A stretch of DNA of 64,000 bases from Chrysaora quinquecirrha. Its lineage: Eukaryota > Cnidaria > Scyphozoa > Semaeostomeae > Pelagiidae. The DNA lies in the NCBI GenBank assembly GCA_014526335.1, contig JACTAT010000016.1:2555901-2619900 (forward strand). Direction: 5' to 3'. Below the pieces are notes generated by a model, which was not told the DNA's origin, made no database searches, and saw nothing but the letters and a program-made list of their open reading frames with translations. Below, piece after piece: positions 1 through 11,449 of this stretch. Position 1 is the first letter of the stretch. The number at the start of each line of letters is the position of its first letter. Both the position numbers and the translations under genes were made by a program.

Positions 1-135
1 GTTCTGCTTACGTCATCAAATAACTACTTGAATGAAACATTGTGCTCACATAACTTTCTCTTTGTTAATCTAATTTTTTCTGAAGCAATTTCATTTTTAC
101 TTAGCACTTTGCCATTGCTGCTAAACTTTGGTACA

Positions 136-849
136 ATGGAAAAAGAACAAGACTCGTTTTACGGATCGTCGGACCATGATTCGGTTAATTTGAAACGAGG
201 CATAGAACTGTTTAAGAGTGGCAAGTATCTTCAAGCACAAATGACTCTTGCAGCAGCAGAAGAATTGAAGGATGAGTATGAAACCATAAAGTACGCCAAG
301 GGTCTCTTCTGGATGGCAAAATCATTCGTCGCTGACAAGGAATTCCAGAAGGCCTTTAGATGCTTTGTCAGGTTGATGACAGTTGCAATAATGGATGAAG
401 ACATGAACATTAAGCTCACTGTCTTGATGGAAGTAGGCTTGGCTTATCTTTCTTGGGATAAGCCAGAAAATGCTATAGAGACCTTTGAAAAGCTGTTATT
501 GTTCATGAAAAACGTAACCGACAAAGATATTAAAGAGGCAGCCGTTAAGAAATTTGGGGACCGTGTATCCTGTAACCTCATAATGGCAATATTTCAGCAA
601 TTAGCATGCCATAAAAGCACTCCTTCACTGTGCTCAGATATTGTTGCTAAAGATATTCCTACACATGTCTACTTCATCAAAGACGTCGAAAAGCGAAGGC
701 AAGGTGCAGTGATCGCTGCACTTGCTTGCATAAAATTAAAGGAGCACCACAAAGCCATCAAATGTCTTAGCATAACCTCAGTGAGGGATGAAGATACATT
801 GAAAAAAGTATCTTCTGTTATAAAGGAATATGCTCGAGAAAAAGCCGAG
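136..849 (+). CDS. Exon 1 of TPR-like/caspase gene (helical prodomain)
   Basis: This exon codes for 238 residues starting at the ATG at 136, which has an acceptable context (acaATGg). An in-frame upstream ATG at 28 would add a hydrophobic leader of 36 residues and is less likely. The protein is a series of amphipathic helix pairs resembling tetratricopeptide repeats: about residues 18-41 (GIELFKSGKYLQAQ), 50-76, 93-115 (GLAYLSWDKPENAIETF) and 192-211. It should be a cytosolic protein-interaction scaffold. A GT donor follows GAG at 850, leaving phase 0. The next acceptable exon on the strand, at 2448, is also phase 0 and opens exactly at the start of a caspase domain. That supports one gene, although no transcript is visible. 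It could instead be the end of a separate upstream gene. Confidence 0.7.
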
Positions 850-2447
850 GTATTGTTTTGCTTACATCTTTTTTGATAACTGTCCTAATTGTTTCGATTT
901 TTTTTCAAATGTCCTGCAAACTTTCAATTTCCTTTCCTATCTATATGATGATGTAATTTTTTTCAAAACCATTGTTTTTGTATCTAAAAGTCTACATAAT
1001 TTTTGCTTTGGTTTTAATCAAATACCTAACTGGCTTCTAGCATTTTGACCATCCTACAAGTAACCTGCGGAACTGCAGTAGCACACATGCTGCTTAGCAA
1101 CTTGCTTACATCTTGTAGGAAACCCTGTCCGGGATCAATTTCACTTTTTAGAAAGATAGGTTAGAAACTACAAATGGGTTCTTTCTGGCTCTTTAGATTT
1201 GATCAAGACCAAATTCAAAACAACATTCAAAACAAAGTATATCTTCCATTGAGAAATAATCAAACGATAGAGTTGATGCGGTTTTATGAAGAAAAATCGT
1301 ATTTAGAATGTACCCGCCAAACTCCAGGTTTTCACACTTTCAAGAATAATCGTCTACTCCTTCTTTCAATACCACATTGTCTCTTCCAGATTTCATTTCA
1401 AGGTATTTCCTGAGTCGTTTGGAGAGTGCTGTGACAGCGGTCCTCCGCCAGATTCACAATTCAAAATATCATGTCACATGTTACACCCAATGCAACAACA
1501 CCAACAACAAGTTGTCAAAAAGTAAAAGATATGTTACAGAAAAAAGTAGAGCGCAAACGATTCCTTACACACTTGTTTTTCGCACAAAATCATAAAGCTC
1601 TGAAAATTCTCAGGGTCGGCGCAATAAGGGCTGACGCTCTCGCAAGTATGGAGATCTTTCACTTAACTAGGTTGATTCAGCAAAACAAAAGTATATAAAA
1701 AGATTTCAAATATCGCTCTGTTTTTCCTCATATGAAGAGAAGTACATCGAAATTCTCATTTTCTTAAGCGCAGTCCTGTGTTTTCGAGTACCGCACACGT
1801 ATAGAATATCGGATCAAAATGAGCATTACCATCATTTAAATTCCTAAAGCTGGGCAAAAGCAGCATTCATTTCATGTTAAAGCACAGTCAATCTGCTAGA
1901 GAAAATTTCAACATAGGTAAAGACAGCAGGTCATAAACTAGCCCTAGCCCCTACAATGTAGCTATCTAGGACCGTGAAGGCATTGTCAATAAAGGATAAA
2001 TTTGGCAGACCTGGGGTAGATAGTATGGAAATAGATTTTTGCAATGACAAGCCTGTGCTCAGAAGGACGTGCCGAACAACAGAGTAAATGCTAGACACAG
2101 CTGAAGCACTTCTTCATCGACGACTTCTTCTTCATCTCCTTTACTCGTTCAGGTATCAACAAAAATTTGCAACGTGAATGAGATCGCTGTTAATAAAGTT
2201 AAATTGTTTGCATAATTTGCTTGCTTGGCGAAAGTTATATATTTGAAAAAAAGATAAACAAGCTATTCTTTTTGAAATGATTTAACAACTGAACCGAACA
2301 ATTCTAGGATTCCAAACAAATTCGAAATTACAAGAGTTAGTGGAATAGTGTGAATAGGAGAATGTTAAATTTTAAAGCTAATATGGTTACAAAAATGCAC
2401 GATTTAAGAACTTTCCCCGACGTTCTTTATTCCTTCTTTCTTTGCAG
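850..2447 (+). other. Intron 1 of the TPR-like/caspase gene
   Basis: The intron is bounded by gtattg at 850 and tttctttgcag ending at 2447. I see no gene or recognisable element inside. Several short reading frames here have no family features. Confidence 0.55.
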
Positions 2448-2964
2448 TCCTACTACATGAGAAACGATAAGGACAAGACAGGGAAATGTATAATATTCTC
2501 GAACAGGAAATATGCCGATGGAAGAGTTCGAGAAGGGACGAAAGAAGACGAAGACAGTTTGGTGGAGACTTTCAAAAAATTGAATTTCACGACTCAGATC
2601 AACCCAGATGTTGAATCAAAGCAGCTGCTGGACGAGCTAAAAGGAATTGCAGAAGGATACAGGGATCGATATGACGCATTTGTATGTTGCATTTTAAGTC
2701 ATGGCTCTCTTGGAAGGATCTCATGTAGCGACGAAAAGTCTATTGCCGAGCAAGAAATCAGAAAGATATTTGGCAGTAGCAGATGCCCTCAATTACGTGG
2801 AAAACCAAAAATTTTCCTTATTCAAGCCTGTAGAGAAAATTTCAATACAAAAAACTTAACAAGGCAAGATAGTATAGACGGAAGGGATTTTGACGGAATT
2901 CATTTTGATGATGATGGCAGCAATGGGAAAAGATATGAAGAGCAAGAATCTATTGATGTTCCAG
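2448..2964 (+). CDS. Exon 2: caspase p20 large subunit
   Basis: The exon encodes the p20 subunit of a caspase, a cysteine protease that cleaves after aspartate in apoptosis and inflammation. It opens with YYMRNDKDKTGKCIIFSN, the usual first strand of the domain. The catalytic histidine is in ILSHGSLG (about residue 323 of the joined protein). The catalytic cysteine is in LIQACRE (about residue 366), where most caspases read QACRG; here E replaces the glycine. The exon ends in an acidic stretch (DFDGIHFDDDG) that begins the linker between subunits, where processing cleavage normally falls. The donor is ccag/gtagag, phase 1. Confidence 0.9.
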
Positions 2965-3692
2965 GTAGAGTAATCTTCTAAAGCAGTTCAACTGAATTTG
3001 TAGATGTAGAGAAGAATATTCCAGGGCTATCTTCTAACATCTTTCGATGTTTATCATTATCCTTACATATTCATGACTAATTGGTTTCTCAAGTTTCCGA
3101 CTGACCTGAGACAAGGATGAAATATATGACAAAATAGAAACAGCTCTAAGCCAACCTGCGTGTTACAGGGGCTTATCTTGAAGTTTTTTTCACTAGCAGG
3201 CAGCTCTAATAATTAAGTATCTGTTGCACTCTATTCGTATCGTATATATATACATATGGTAGAGTGCAGACGAAGAAAACTGAATAAAAGAATAAAGCAA
3301 TTTGACACAAAGTAAATTTAGTTTTAGGTTCATTTCTACTAACTCAGTATATCCGTTTTGAAAAAGATTTCAATTCATAACTATCATTATCATTTTATTG
3401 AACTTCCAATGGTCTACTTTGTAATTGTTCATAGGCACTAAAGAACATTGCAATGGTTTATGAAAACTTCAATTTTATATGAAGCTTAACGGACTATATA
3501 AATGTTTCTAAACGCGTTACAATACTGCAGGCAATTGCGGCACTGAATTCAAAATCAGTGTAGTCTGTAATGTTTAAATGGTGAATTTTGTTGTATTAGC
3601 TTTTCACTGAAGCCTGAGTGCATAGGGATCTAATTGGGCATCTAAAGTGCAAGATCTTGTTTTATTAATTTGAATTGTAATTTCACTTACAG

Positions 3693-3758
3693 ATCTTGAC
3701 GTGAAGTCAATGGACTTCAATGACGTAAGGTTTGAAAATCTTCCTCCGCAAATCAAAG
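3693..3758 (+). CDS. Exon 3: caspase inter-subunit linker
   Basis: This 66-nt exon lies between a cttacag acceptor and an aaag/gt donor, and keeps phase 1 on both sides. It encodes DLDVKSMDFNDVRFENLPPQIK, which has no strong family signature. It was chosen because the phases on both sides fit and the frame is open. It lengthens the linker between the large and small caspase subunits and is rich in aspartate, so it may hold processing sites. Confidence 0.65.
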
Positions 3759-3951
3759 GTTTGTTTCAAGTTTGTTCAGCAACATCAGTTTAGGAATACC
3801 CAATGATGATTTTCATTACAAAGAAGAATGGCAAGAAGGAATGAAATCCACGTTGAGTTACCTATAAGCAATGCAATGCTATTCGTACTTTATAACCGAA
3901 AACGAGATATTTTGCAAGATAAACAGCTAACTTTGCAGTACCAACTCGCTT

Positions 3952-4514
3952 TTAACCCTAATCCTACCGGGCTTTTTGATCTACCACAGCCGGGGGGGGG
4001 GGGTTTCCACCCCCCCTCCATAAATTGCTGTCCAGTAGAGCTAGAGCAATCAAACTTGGCACAGGCATTGACCAATGTATTAGGGGTAATGTTGGTAAAT
4101 TGGGCGTCTCCCACTTCTATTATGACGTCATTTTGACATCATAATCAAAATAGGTTATCGACGTCAGTCAAAAATTGACCTTCCTTAATATAAATAGAAA
4201 TCCGGAAATTTCTTTACATTATGTAGCTAGTAACTATTTTCTATTACCTTGCAAAGAATCAGTCAATTCTGATAAGATTTACTGGTAAAAATAGGTATTT
4301 ATATGTGGTTTTGGCATGACCGCTTTCCATATAAGGCAATGTCACGTGACCCATTGTTGATATTTTGGGGATTTTTTTGTATCACATTGTAGCTTATACA
4401 TATAGGCTTAAAGTCAGTCTGGTTTGCAAGCTTACATCCATTACACAACAGAGCAGTTTCAAGAAAAGCTTGAGGGGGGTGGATTCCACTCCCCCCCGGT
4501 AGGATTAGGGTTAA
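3952..4514. mobile_element. piggyBac-like MITE with TTAA target duplication
   Basis: The two ends are exact inverted copies: TTAACCCTAATCCTACCGGG at 3952 and its complement ending in GGGTTAA at 4514. TTAA at both edges is the classic piggyBac target duplication, and termini starting with CCC fit that superfamily. The 555-bp interior has no transposase. C-runs and G-runs (from 3991 and about 4473) sit just inside the ends. The element lies in caspase intron 3. Confidence 0.8.
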
Positions 4515-5420
4515 GATCATGTTGAATGTACGATATTCTCAAGAAGTTTCAATTTTTTTGCATGTGTTTCATTTTCGGCATCTAGCTACCACTGGTATTA
4601 GCCTAGCCCGTTTCAATGTCTTAAGAAAGGTTCTCGACACTCAATATCAGTGTAAGATGTAGCTAGATTTTATTCCTTTATGATGTGATTCGACGATTGC
4701 AACTACCAGCAGCTTAGGGCCTTGTAGCCCATTTTCGGTAATCTCGTTTTTGCAATAGACTCGAGAAAAGGCATGAAATCTTCAACCCCGCGTAGAAAAG
4801 GAACAACTTTAGCTACTTTGAAGTTTCTACAGGAGCATAGCTTATAGTCCCGAAAATGCTTCAACTTTTGTACAACCAAGATTATTTGTAAAAAATTTGT
4901 CAAAGATCGCATGGTTTTGCAGTTCTGCACAAAATGTGCAGTTCTAAATTTTTTTGTGCAGTTCTAAAAGATAAACTGCACCGTTGAAAAATTGGCATAA
5001 AAAAAAATTCACATTAACAAAGTATTTCCTGCTCTGTATCGAATAATGAACAGGGAATTCGTTGCTTTGTCGGTAAAATGGCATGGTCTCATAGTCAGAT
5101 TGTGCATCTAGACGCGTAAAATTGGAAATTTTCTGGAAGTCTACAGTGTACAGCATGTCTACAGTGCATTTTTTATATTTTCATCATCTTATATCACTTG
5201 GTTTATGAGGATAATGTGCAATTCTAAATTTTTCTTAAAAAAAAACCTGAAAGAACGCTTCTTTCTGTGGAGGTCAAAATCATATTTTTAAAAATTATAA
5301 TCATAGAAAAATTCAACGGAGTCGAGTTTCTAAAAAATCTATAGCTGAACGTATGAGTTGAGCTTGGTTGCTCCCACATTGTAATCGAATTTTCTATTTC
5401 CCTTTTGATTATTTCTGCAG

Positions 5421-5525
5421 ACGAAATTTTTAAAGATTTGGAATCAATCCGCTCGGATGTGCTCACGAAAAGACAGATACCTCCAGAAGATTGTGACTTT
5501 TTCATTGGCCATGCTACAACACCAG
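5421..5525 (+). CDS. Exon 4: end of caspase linker and start of p10
   Basis: The exon runs from atttctgcag to accag/gtttg, phase 1 at both ends. It ends with DCDFFIGHATTPG, the conserved first strand of the p10 small subunit (compare DFLIAYSTVPG in animal caspases). The first two thirds are a charged helix-like linker. The join to exon 5 reads TPG-NLAVRD, as expected for the family. Confidence 0.85.
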
Positions 5526-6040
5526 GTTTGAAATATAAGTGATGAATTTTACTTTCGTGAATGTAATAGTTGAGAACTGTGCTTAGCGCCAGCCACTAAG
5601 ATCTCGGAACTTACGAGAACTCGACCCTGATTTCCCTAAACTCCCAACAGCAAGAGTTAGCTGGGTTACACGACGCCGCCACAGCGCCTGCAAGTCAAAA
5701 TTTCGCCAATGCTGCTAAGTTATGTTTTAGTCTACCAGCCGTCACTTGTCTTGTTAATCTCTCGCATTCTTTATGTGAATATTTCATTTGATGTTACTGA
5801 ATTATCTCCTGAATAGTGAACGTTGCTGTAGACGTTCCAGAGATGTCGGAGGCGTAGGTAGAGGGGGAGGGCAGGGAGCCAATCGATAGAATTTTGACCT
5901 TGCAATTTGCTGTCTCTAGCGATGATTGGCTAAGAGAGTTTGTGAAGCCCTTTCTCCTTGGAGTAATTGCTCTCTGCAATTATTCAAGTCACCTGCATGT
6001 GCAATCGGAGTTGGGCATAGGGACCGATTGTTCAGACTTA

Positions 6041-6110
6041 TTAGCTTAGTTGGTAAGGCAATGGCATAGAAAGCTGAAGGTCGTAGTTTCTAAAGCTGTC
6101 CTGCCAGAAC
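6041..6110 (+). repeat. tRNA-like SINE head (weak)
   Basis: TTAGCTTAGTTGGTAAGGC at 6041 matches the consensus A box of a pol III tRNA promoter. GGTCGTAGTTTC, 38 bases downstream, is a degenerate B box. No full cloverleaf with a good acceptor stem is seen, so this is a decayed tRNA-derived SINE or tRNA pseudogene in caspase intron 4 (5526-7012). I recognise nothing else in that intron. Confidence 0.35.
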
Positions 6111-7012
6111 CGACCTCATACCCTTCCTTTCAACGTTATATCTGATATTCATAATCCTTAAACCTCAAAGATTCTTTACCTAAGAGGCCCTCCAATTTCT
6201 CTTTTGCTATCTTCTTGTTTTATTTACTTCCTTGAGTTTAAAACTGATCAATTCTTTCGTTCGAGACAGCAGTGGCCAAATACGACACAAATTTCTTCAG
6301 GTTTTGAAACATTTCAGAGCATTAAGAGCCCGTTTACAATAGCAATAATCCGAATTTGAAAGTGCACTAATTTTTAAACACTGAAGCATATTTTACCCAC
6401 CAAAGTTTCGGACTACTGGGGACCTCTTTTTCATTGGATGATAAGAACTGTCAAATAATAATGCACAGAATAGCCCATATATCATTGCAGGACTCGAAGT
6501 TGTCAACTTATTCAGTTCTATTGTAATCTTGATCTGCATCGGATCTTCTTCAAATTTAAAAAGCAAACAAAATAAGAAACAGATCCAAATGTTATTAAAT
6601 CTGTACTCGTTTGAACAATGAAATGTCAAAGTCAACGTGCTAGTGTAACGATTGGTTGGTTCTTTCGTATGGAGAGAGAAAGCAGAGAGGACTAGGCAGA
6701 ACGGTCTAGCCCCGCTAGAAATTACACTGCTGATTGAGCGCCTTATTCCTGTCTCAACGATTCATGAACTACCTTAGCACCTCCAGGTGACAGGAAACAT
6801 AAATTAACACATATACCATTGATGACTCCTAATCATGGCAGTTCCTTTGAATCTACTTAAATAATCTATGTCAATAAAATATCTTTCATTAACCTATACG
6901 CATGTTTGCAGTCGCTACAGTAGTGTGATCTCTGTCCCGTCTTAGTTCTTCCGCTGGCGGTTTTCAGTCCCATAAATTGTAAATGATAATTGATACATGT
7001 CTATTTTTGCAG

Positions 7013-7215
7013 GAAATTTAGCAGTTCGTGATCCCACTGAAGGTTCCTGGTTCATCCAGTCATTTTGCAAGAACCTAAACGAGCATGCTTCGACAAAGAG
7101 CCTCAGTGAAATATCCCGGTTGGTTAAAGCTGAGGTCTCAAACAGGCCGGAATATAGTGTTACACCGGACATTAATGATACTTTGCGCAAAAATCTTTAT
7201 TTTTGCTCAGATTGA
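7013..7215 (+). CDS. Exon 5: caspase p10 small subunit and stop
   Basis: This last exon follows a ttttgcag acceptor and ends at TGA 7213-7215. It contains RDPTEGSWFIQSFCKNL, the substrate-binding loop of the p10 subunit: the arginine, then SWF, then the helix. A standard tail of about 50 residues follows. Joining the five exons gives 1605 nt, an exact multiple of three (534 residues), with every splice phase matching. No clear polyadenylation signal was seen close downstream. Confidence 0.9.
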
Positions 7216-8110
7216 ACTGTTACTTCAGATCTTATGCTTGTTTTTGTCTTCATTTGCTTTTATTACTAATGCTATAATGTTATAATTTGCCAATATATCT
7301 AATGGTACAGGTACATATATAAGTAACTCTTGAAACGATAATTCCAGTTGATAATTACAATTAACAGCCTGCATAAAACGTTTTCAAAGTATTGTGAAGG
7401 ACAGTGAGGGGCATGGAAGGCTATCTGTGAGATCTGTAGATAGTGGATTGCAAAATAATAGGGGTTACCTGTTGATTAATTTGGGAGAATGAGTAGTAGC
7501 ATGAGGGACTTGTCCGAGAAGAATAGGGTCAGATCGATTTGGAGTAGCATTCAAGACCGTTTTATGATCGTGTTTCTACAAAGAAATAACAATTAAATGG
7601 ATAGAAAGAATAGATAGATGCCAGTGGCGGAGCCAGAGGTTGTGCTGTAGATGGTCATAACATCATTTCTCTTTTGCCTCCCACAAACACTTAGAACAAT
7701 TTTGAGATGAAACCAGAAAAGCAGAATTTGGCTGGTTCATTTAGACATTGAGCAAGAGATTAAGAACAGAAAGGCTGACTGTGCTCATTATATTCATTTT
7801 GTGTCCTGATTGTAAACAAGATAAAGGTTTTTATTTCTAGTTTCCTACCAAACGGTTTCAAATGTCTTGAAAGATTGAAAAGGTTGATTCTTTCAATATG
7901 ACGATGCAAGTAGGCATTCCTTTGATTCAACTACACAGATTTGTCGTTCGAACACGTGACAAGTTATATTTCCTTTTTAGTATTTCAGGCTAGAAACTAT
8001 ATTTTGTCTTTAGTATCCCATTCCTGTTTGCGCGCCATTTGTGGCAATCAGCTATGTAAATTCAGTTATGCAGCCTGTAAATCGTTTGTATGTAGGTGAG
8101 ATTCGCCAGC
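7216..8110. other. Intergenic stretch without recognisable features
   Basis: Between the caspase stop and the target duplication of the hAT-like element I see only AT-rich sequence with short spurious reading frames. Confidence 0.4.
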
Positions 8111-9121
8111 AGTTGTTGCAGGGGCGGCGCGCAGCTAAAATTAGTTGCTATTACGCGAGCGAAGCGAGCAAAAATATGGGGGTCCGGAAAATTTTTGTAA
8201 CACCACGCCCTTCAGCTCTTCGGAAACGCCCATTTTTCGCAAAAGGAACGTGTTTTTAAAGAATTATTTTTGCCTAAATTTGTCCTTTTTACGTTAAAAT
8301 GTGAATTTTTCATCTTCTCTGCCGTCACATACAGTAGCTAACTACCCTATATACGCAAGAAAAATTTAAGAAATTGCTTTTTCTCTGATATAATATCTTT
8401 TAACAAAATGTTAATGAATAGAAACAAGTTAAATAAATACAACAAAAAAATGCTCCTGGAGGCTCCAAAGGTTTCTTCCCGATGACAAAAAACCAGTTGG
8501 TTGCACGAAGCAAACGCTTGTCATCTAGAAAGAAGAAAGAGATGAGGTTTTTGAGTTCCGTTGCTTTAATGTAGTTTTTTTTTTAACCCCGAGTGAGTGT
8601 CGATTGCTCAGAGCCTTTTAACTTTTCTTCCCTCAAATTTGAGTGCCAACCAAACAGAGATAAGCCGTTACACTCAATTTTTTTATGTCTGGGGTTAAGC
8701 TAAGATGGGGTTAAGCTAAAACGGCCTTTAATGGCGAGCTTTTTAGCCGTAGCGGCAGTTAGCCCTGATTTTAAACCCCCATGTTATTAACTTCAGTATT
8801 TTAGTAGCATGGCCACAATTGGCCGCTATTGTCAGCCATTGCCAAATGAGGACAGGCGAAGTAATTCTTAAACACGTTTCCTTCATCGAAGAAGAGGAAA
8901 GGCAGATACTAATCAAATCAACATGAAATTTCGTTGAAATGCTTAAGTGCTTTACTCTAATAAATGCTTTCCTTTAAAGTTTATCGATTTGTGTATGTGT
9001 AGTCAAATCGTTTCAAATAATGTAAAGTTGAAGTTTACCAAATTCAGAATCAAATTCAATTTCAAATACATTGATTATTCTCACCTTTGAGTGATTACAA
9101 GACATGGCCAGCAAAAATATT

Positions 9122-9359
9122 CCAGGTCAATGGACATCAGGAGATAAGTAAGGCTATATTTATATAATCCTTGAGGTGCAACTCGCCTTAAGTGTCTTTA
9201 AGGCTTTCTTTATGATAGCCTATCAGCCTAGAAATCCCTAGAAAATCTGGCTGTTCTCCACGAAATTCCTGCATGTATTGGGTGGTGTTTTTCATGAAGT
9301 AAGTTTCATTCGAAACCAACCACCAATAAGATAACTGGTCTTAATTCACGAAAATTTCT
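9122..9359. repeat. A1 split direct repeat of the Ngaro-type element
   Basis: This 238-bp repeat matches A2 at 14312-14549 in the same orientation and at the same length, with roughly 10 percent scattered differences by eye. It contains the shared cores CCAGGTCAATGGAC and TAGAAATCCCTA. In this element type A1 and A2 are templates for completing the circular intermediate. Confidence 0.85.
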
Positions 9360-9631
9360 TGGCCATGCTGAAAAAGTGCCTTCTTGTCTTCCTTTGTTGG
9401 AAATTCTCACTGATTGTTGCTGTTGTTTGCCATCAGTCTAGTCAAGTGCTTCGTCAAGAGTAGTATAAAGCTGATGTTTAAGGACACACAGTTCTTGTCT
9501 TTGTATCATAAAGTAACTCATTAATCTTCATCATTGAAGACAGCCTTAAAAAGGTGCTTGCAGCACAGGATAAGAGTAAGAACTGACAGAATGTGGATAG
9601 TGATCACTCACAATCTGCAGCAAGTGCAGTT

Positions 9632-10318
9632 ATGTCCATGACCAAACAGGGAGGGCAGGTGGCCTTCGGACAAGCTCCAAACTATTTAAAAGTTGCGTCA
9701 AGCACGCTTCCTGCACACACTACTACCGAACAAACAAGCAAAGCAGCACCCATGCAAGGTTTTACAATTCCTACCTTGCTGCCGATGGACTTCCCTCTTC
9801 AAAATTCAACCCATGTTCCATCTAATGCTTGGGAAACTCAGCCCCAGCAATGGCTAGCACAACAATCTTTGCCTGCCATCTCAGTAATGGGGGTCTTAGC
9901 TCCCTCGCTCCTCGCTTACTTTTTGATTATCGCGAAAGCCCATCGTGATGTTCCTGGTACAGGATGGCTGTCGTACGATTCAGCGTTTCGAAAGCAAGCT
10001 GCTAACCGCATCGATACGCATTGGTCTGTTGTAGACCCCACTCTTTATATGTCTACAGTCTTAACTGCGGGAGTTCAAAAAACGGGGCAAGAAACGAAAG
10101 CTGTTTCGCCATCCGCCAAAAGAAAAACCCCTTGCTTCGCGTGGAATAAGAAAATCTGCAAATTTGCGAAGAATTGCGTATATTTGCACGTTTGCTTGGC
10201 CTGTGGAGGTGATCATAAAGTGCTAGATTGCCCCACGGAGTCCGCAGAAAAGACTCCTGTAGCTAATAAAAGACGAAGATCTCCTTCACCGGAAATCATT
10301 AAAAAACGTACAAAATGA
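9632..10318 (+). CDS. Gag-like zinc-binding protein of the Ngaro-type element
   Basis: The frame is open from 9593, but its first ATG is at 9632 (MSMTKQGGQVAFGQAP). The N-terminal two thirds are low-complexity and rich in Gln, Ser and Thr. The C-terminus carries a cysteine/histidine cluster (CFAWNKKICKFAKNCVYLHV, then CLACGGDHKVLDC), resembling a CCCH finger followed by a knuckle, as in ORF1 of DIRS/Ngaro elements. It ends in a basic tail (KRRRSPSPEIIKKRTK). The role is presumably RNA binding and particle formation. Confidence 0.7.
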   Translation: MSMTKQGGQVAFGQAPNYLKVASSTLPAHTTTEQTSKAAPMQGFTIPTLLPMDFPLQNSTHVPSNAWETQPQQWLAQQSLPAISVMGVLAPSLLAYFLIIAKAHRDVPGTGWLSYDSAFRKQAANRIDTHWSVVDPTLYMSTVLTAGVQKTGQETKAVSPSAKRKTPCFAWNKKICKFAKNCVYLHVCLACGGDHKVLDCPTESAEKTPVANKRRRSPSPEIIKKRTK

Positions 10319-10333
10319 CTAGATGCCGAGACA

Positions 10334-11449
10334 TTGAACGATTGTAATAATTCGTTTACTTTTCCTGTTCCTTGTGTTATAACACCATTGAAACTTTGCG
10401 TGTGGCGTGATTTTTTGCAGTCTTCTCCTCATCCGGATGCAAAATGGGTACTCCAGGGTCTTACCTTCGGCTTCAATATTGGACTCGAAGGAGGCCCCCC
10501 TCGCTCTGCAAAAAGAAATTGTGCGTCTGCCTTTAGAAAGCCGGAGATAATCGACTCCTATTTAGCGGAAGAAATACAGCAAGGGACAATGGCGGGACCA
10601 TTCTCGGAGTCTCCACTACCCGACTTGATTATAAATCGTTTTGGGGTAATCCCAAAATCAACAGTTGGGAAATGGTGTCTTATAACTGACTTATCATACC
10701 CCCCAAAAGAGAGTGTGAATCACTTCATCCCAGATGAAAGGGCAGAAGTTTCGTACTCTGGTATTCCGGAAGCCATAGCCAAGATCATGCTTCTTGGAAA
10801 AGGGACTCTCATGGCAAAATTTGACATAAAAAGGGCGTACCGCTTGCTCCCAGTGCAAACACAGGATAGGCATTTTTTAGGAATGACCTGGAAAGGAAAC
10901 TTTTATGTGGACCTGGCCTTACCATTTGGTCTGAGATCAGCCCCCCAAATATTTACCAGGTTTGGTGATGTGCTAGAGTCCATTTTTGTAAACAATGGCA
11001 ATGAGGCTAAAATTCAGCATTACTTAGACGATTTTATTATTCTGGGAAAGCCGGAGTCGCCTGAATGTGCTCAAATGCTACACAGCTGCTCTAAATTATG
11101 TGAGAAACTTGGGGTCCCTTTAGCCACGGAAAAGACAGAGGGTCCTGCTACTGAGATAACATTCTTGGGTTTTATCTTAAATTCCGAAACTCTTGAATTA
11201 CGTTTACCAAACGACAAAGTTAATAAAATAAAAGGGCATCTCAAACATTGGTCTCAACACCACACTGGAACCAAACGTGAGCTATTGTCATTAATAGGCA
11301 GTCTGCAGCATTGCTGCCAAGCAATTGTGCTAGGCCGTCCCTTCTTAAGGCGCTTGATAGACAGGGCAAGTTCAGTCAAGGAGCTCCATCACCACATCCA
11401 TCTGTCAGTCTGGGAAAGAGATGACATAGCCTGGTGGCATTCCTTCTAA
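10334..11449 (+). CDS. Reverse transcriptase of the Ngaro-type element
   Basis: The DIRS-group reverse transcriptase domain is clear: KFDIKRAYRLLPV (motif A), LALPFGLRSAPQIF (motif B), then HYLDDFIILG (motif C, catalytic YLDD). Thumb-like sequence FLGFILNSETLELRLP follows. The frame opens just downstream of the gag-like stop. It ends prematurely after WWHSF at 11449, while RNase H continues at once in another frame. That indicates a single-base frameshift near 11446. Confidence 0.9.
   Translation: MNDCNNSFTFPVPCVITPLKLCVWRDFLQSSPHPDAKWVLQGLTFGFNIGLEGGPPRSAKRNCASAFRKPEIIDSYLAEEIQQGTMAGPFSESPLPDLIINRFGVIPKSTVGKWCLITDLSYPPKESVNHFIPDERAEVSYSGIPEAIAKIMLLGKGTLMAKFDIKRAYRLLPVQTQDRHFLGMTWKGNFYVDLALPFGLRSAPQIFTRFGDVLESIFVNNGNEAKIQHYLDDFIILGKPESPECAQMLHSCSKLCEKLGVPLATEKTEGPATEITFLGFILNSETLELRLPNDKVNKIKGHLKHWSQHHTGTKRELLSLIGSLQHCCQAIVLGRPFLRRLIDRASSVKELHHHIHLSVWERDDIAWWHSF

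Noticed and set aside
4299..4520. Plus and minus open frames around 3890-4520
   Set aside because: They lie within the piggyBac-like MITE and begin or end in its termini.
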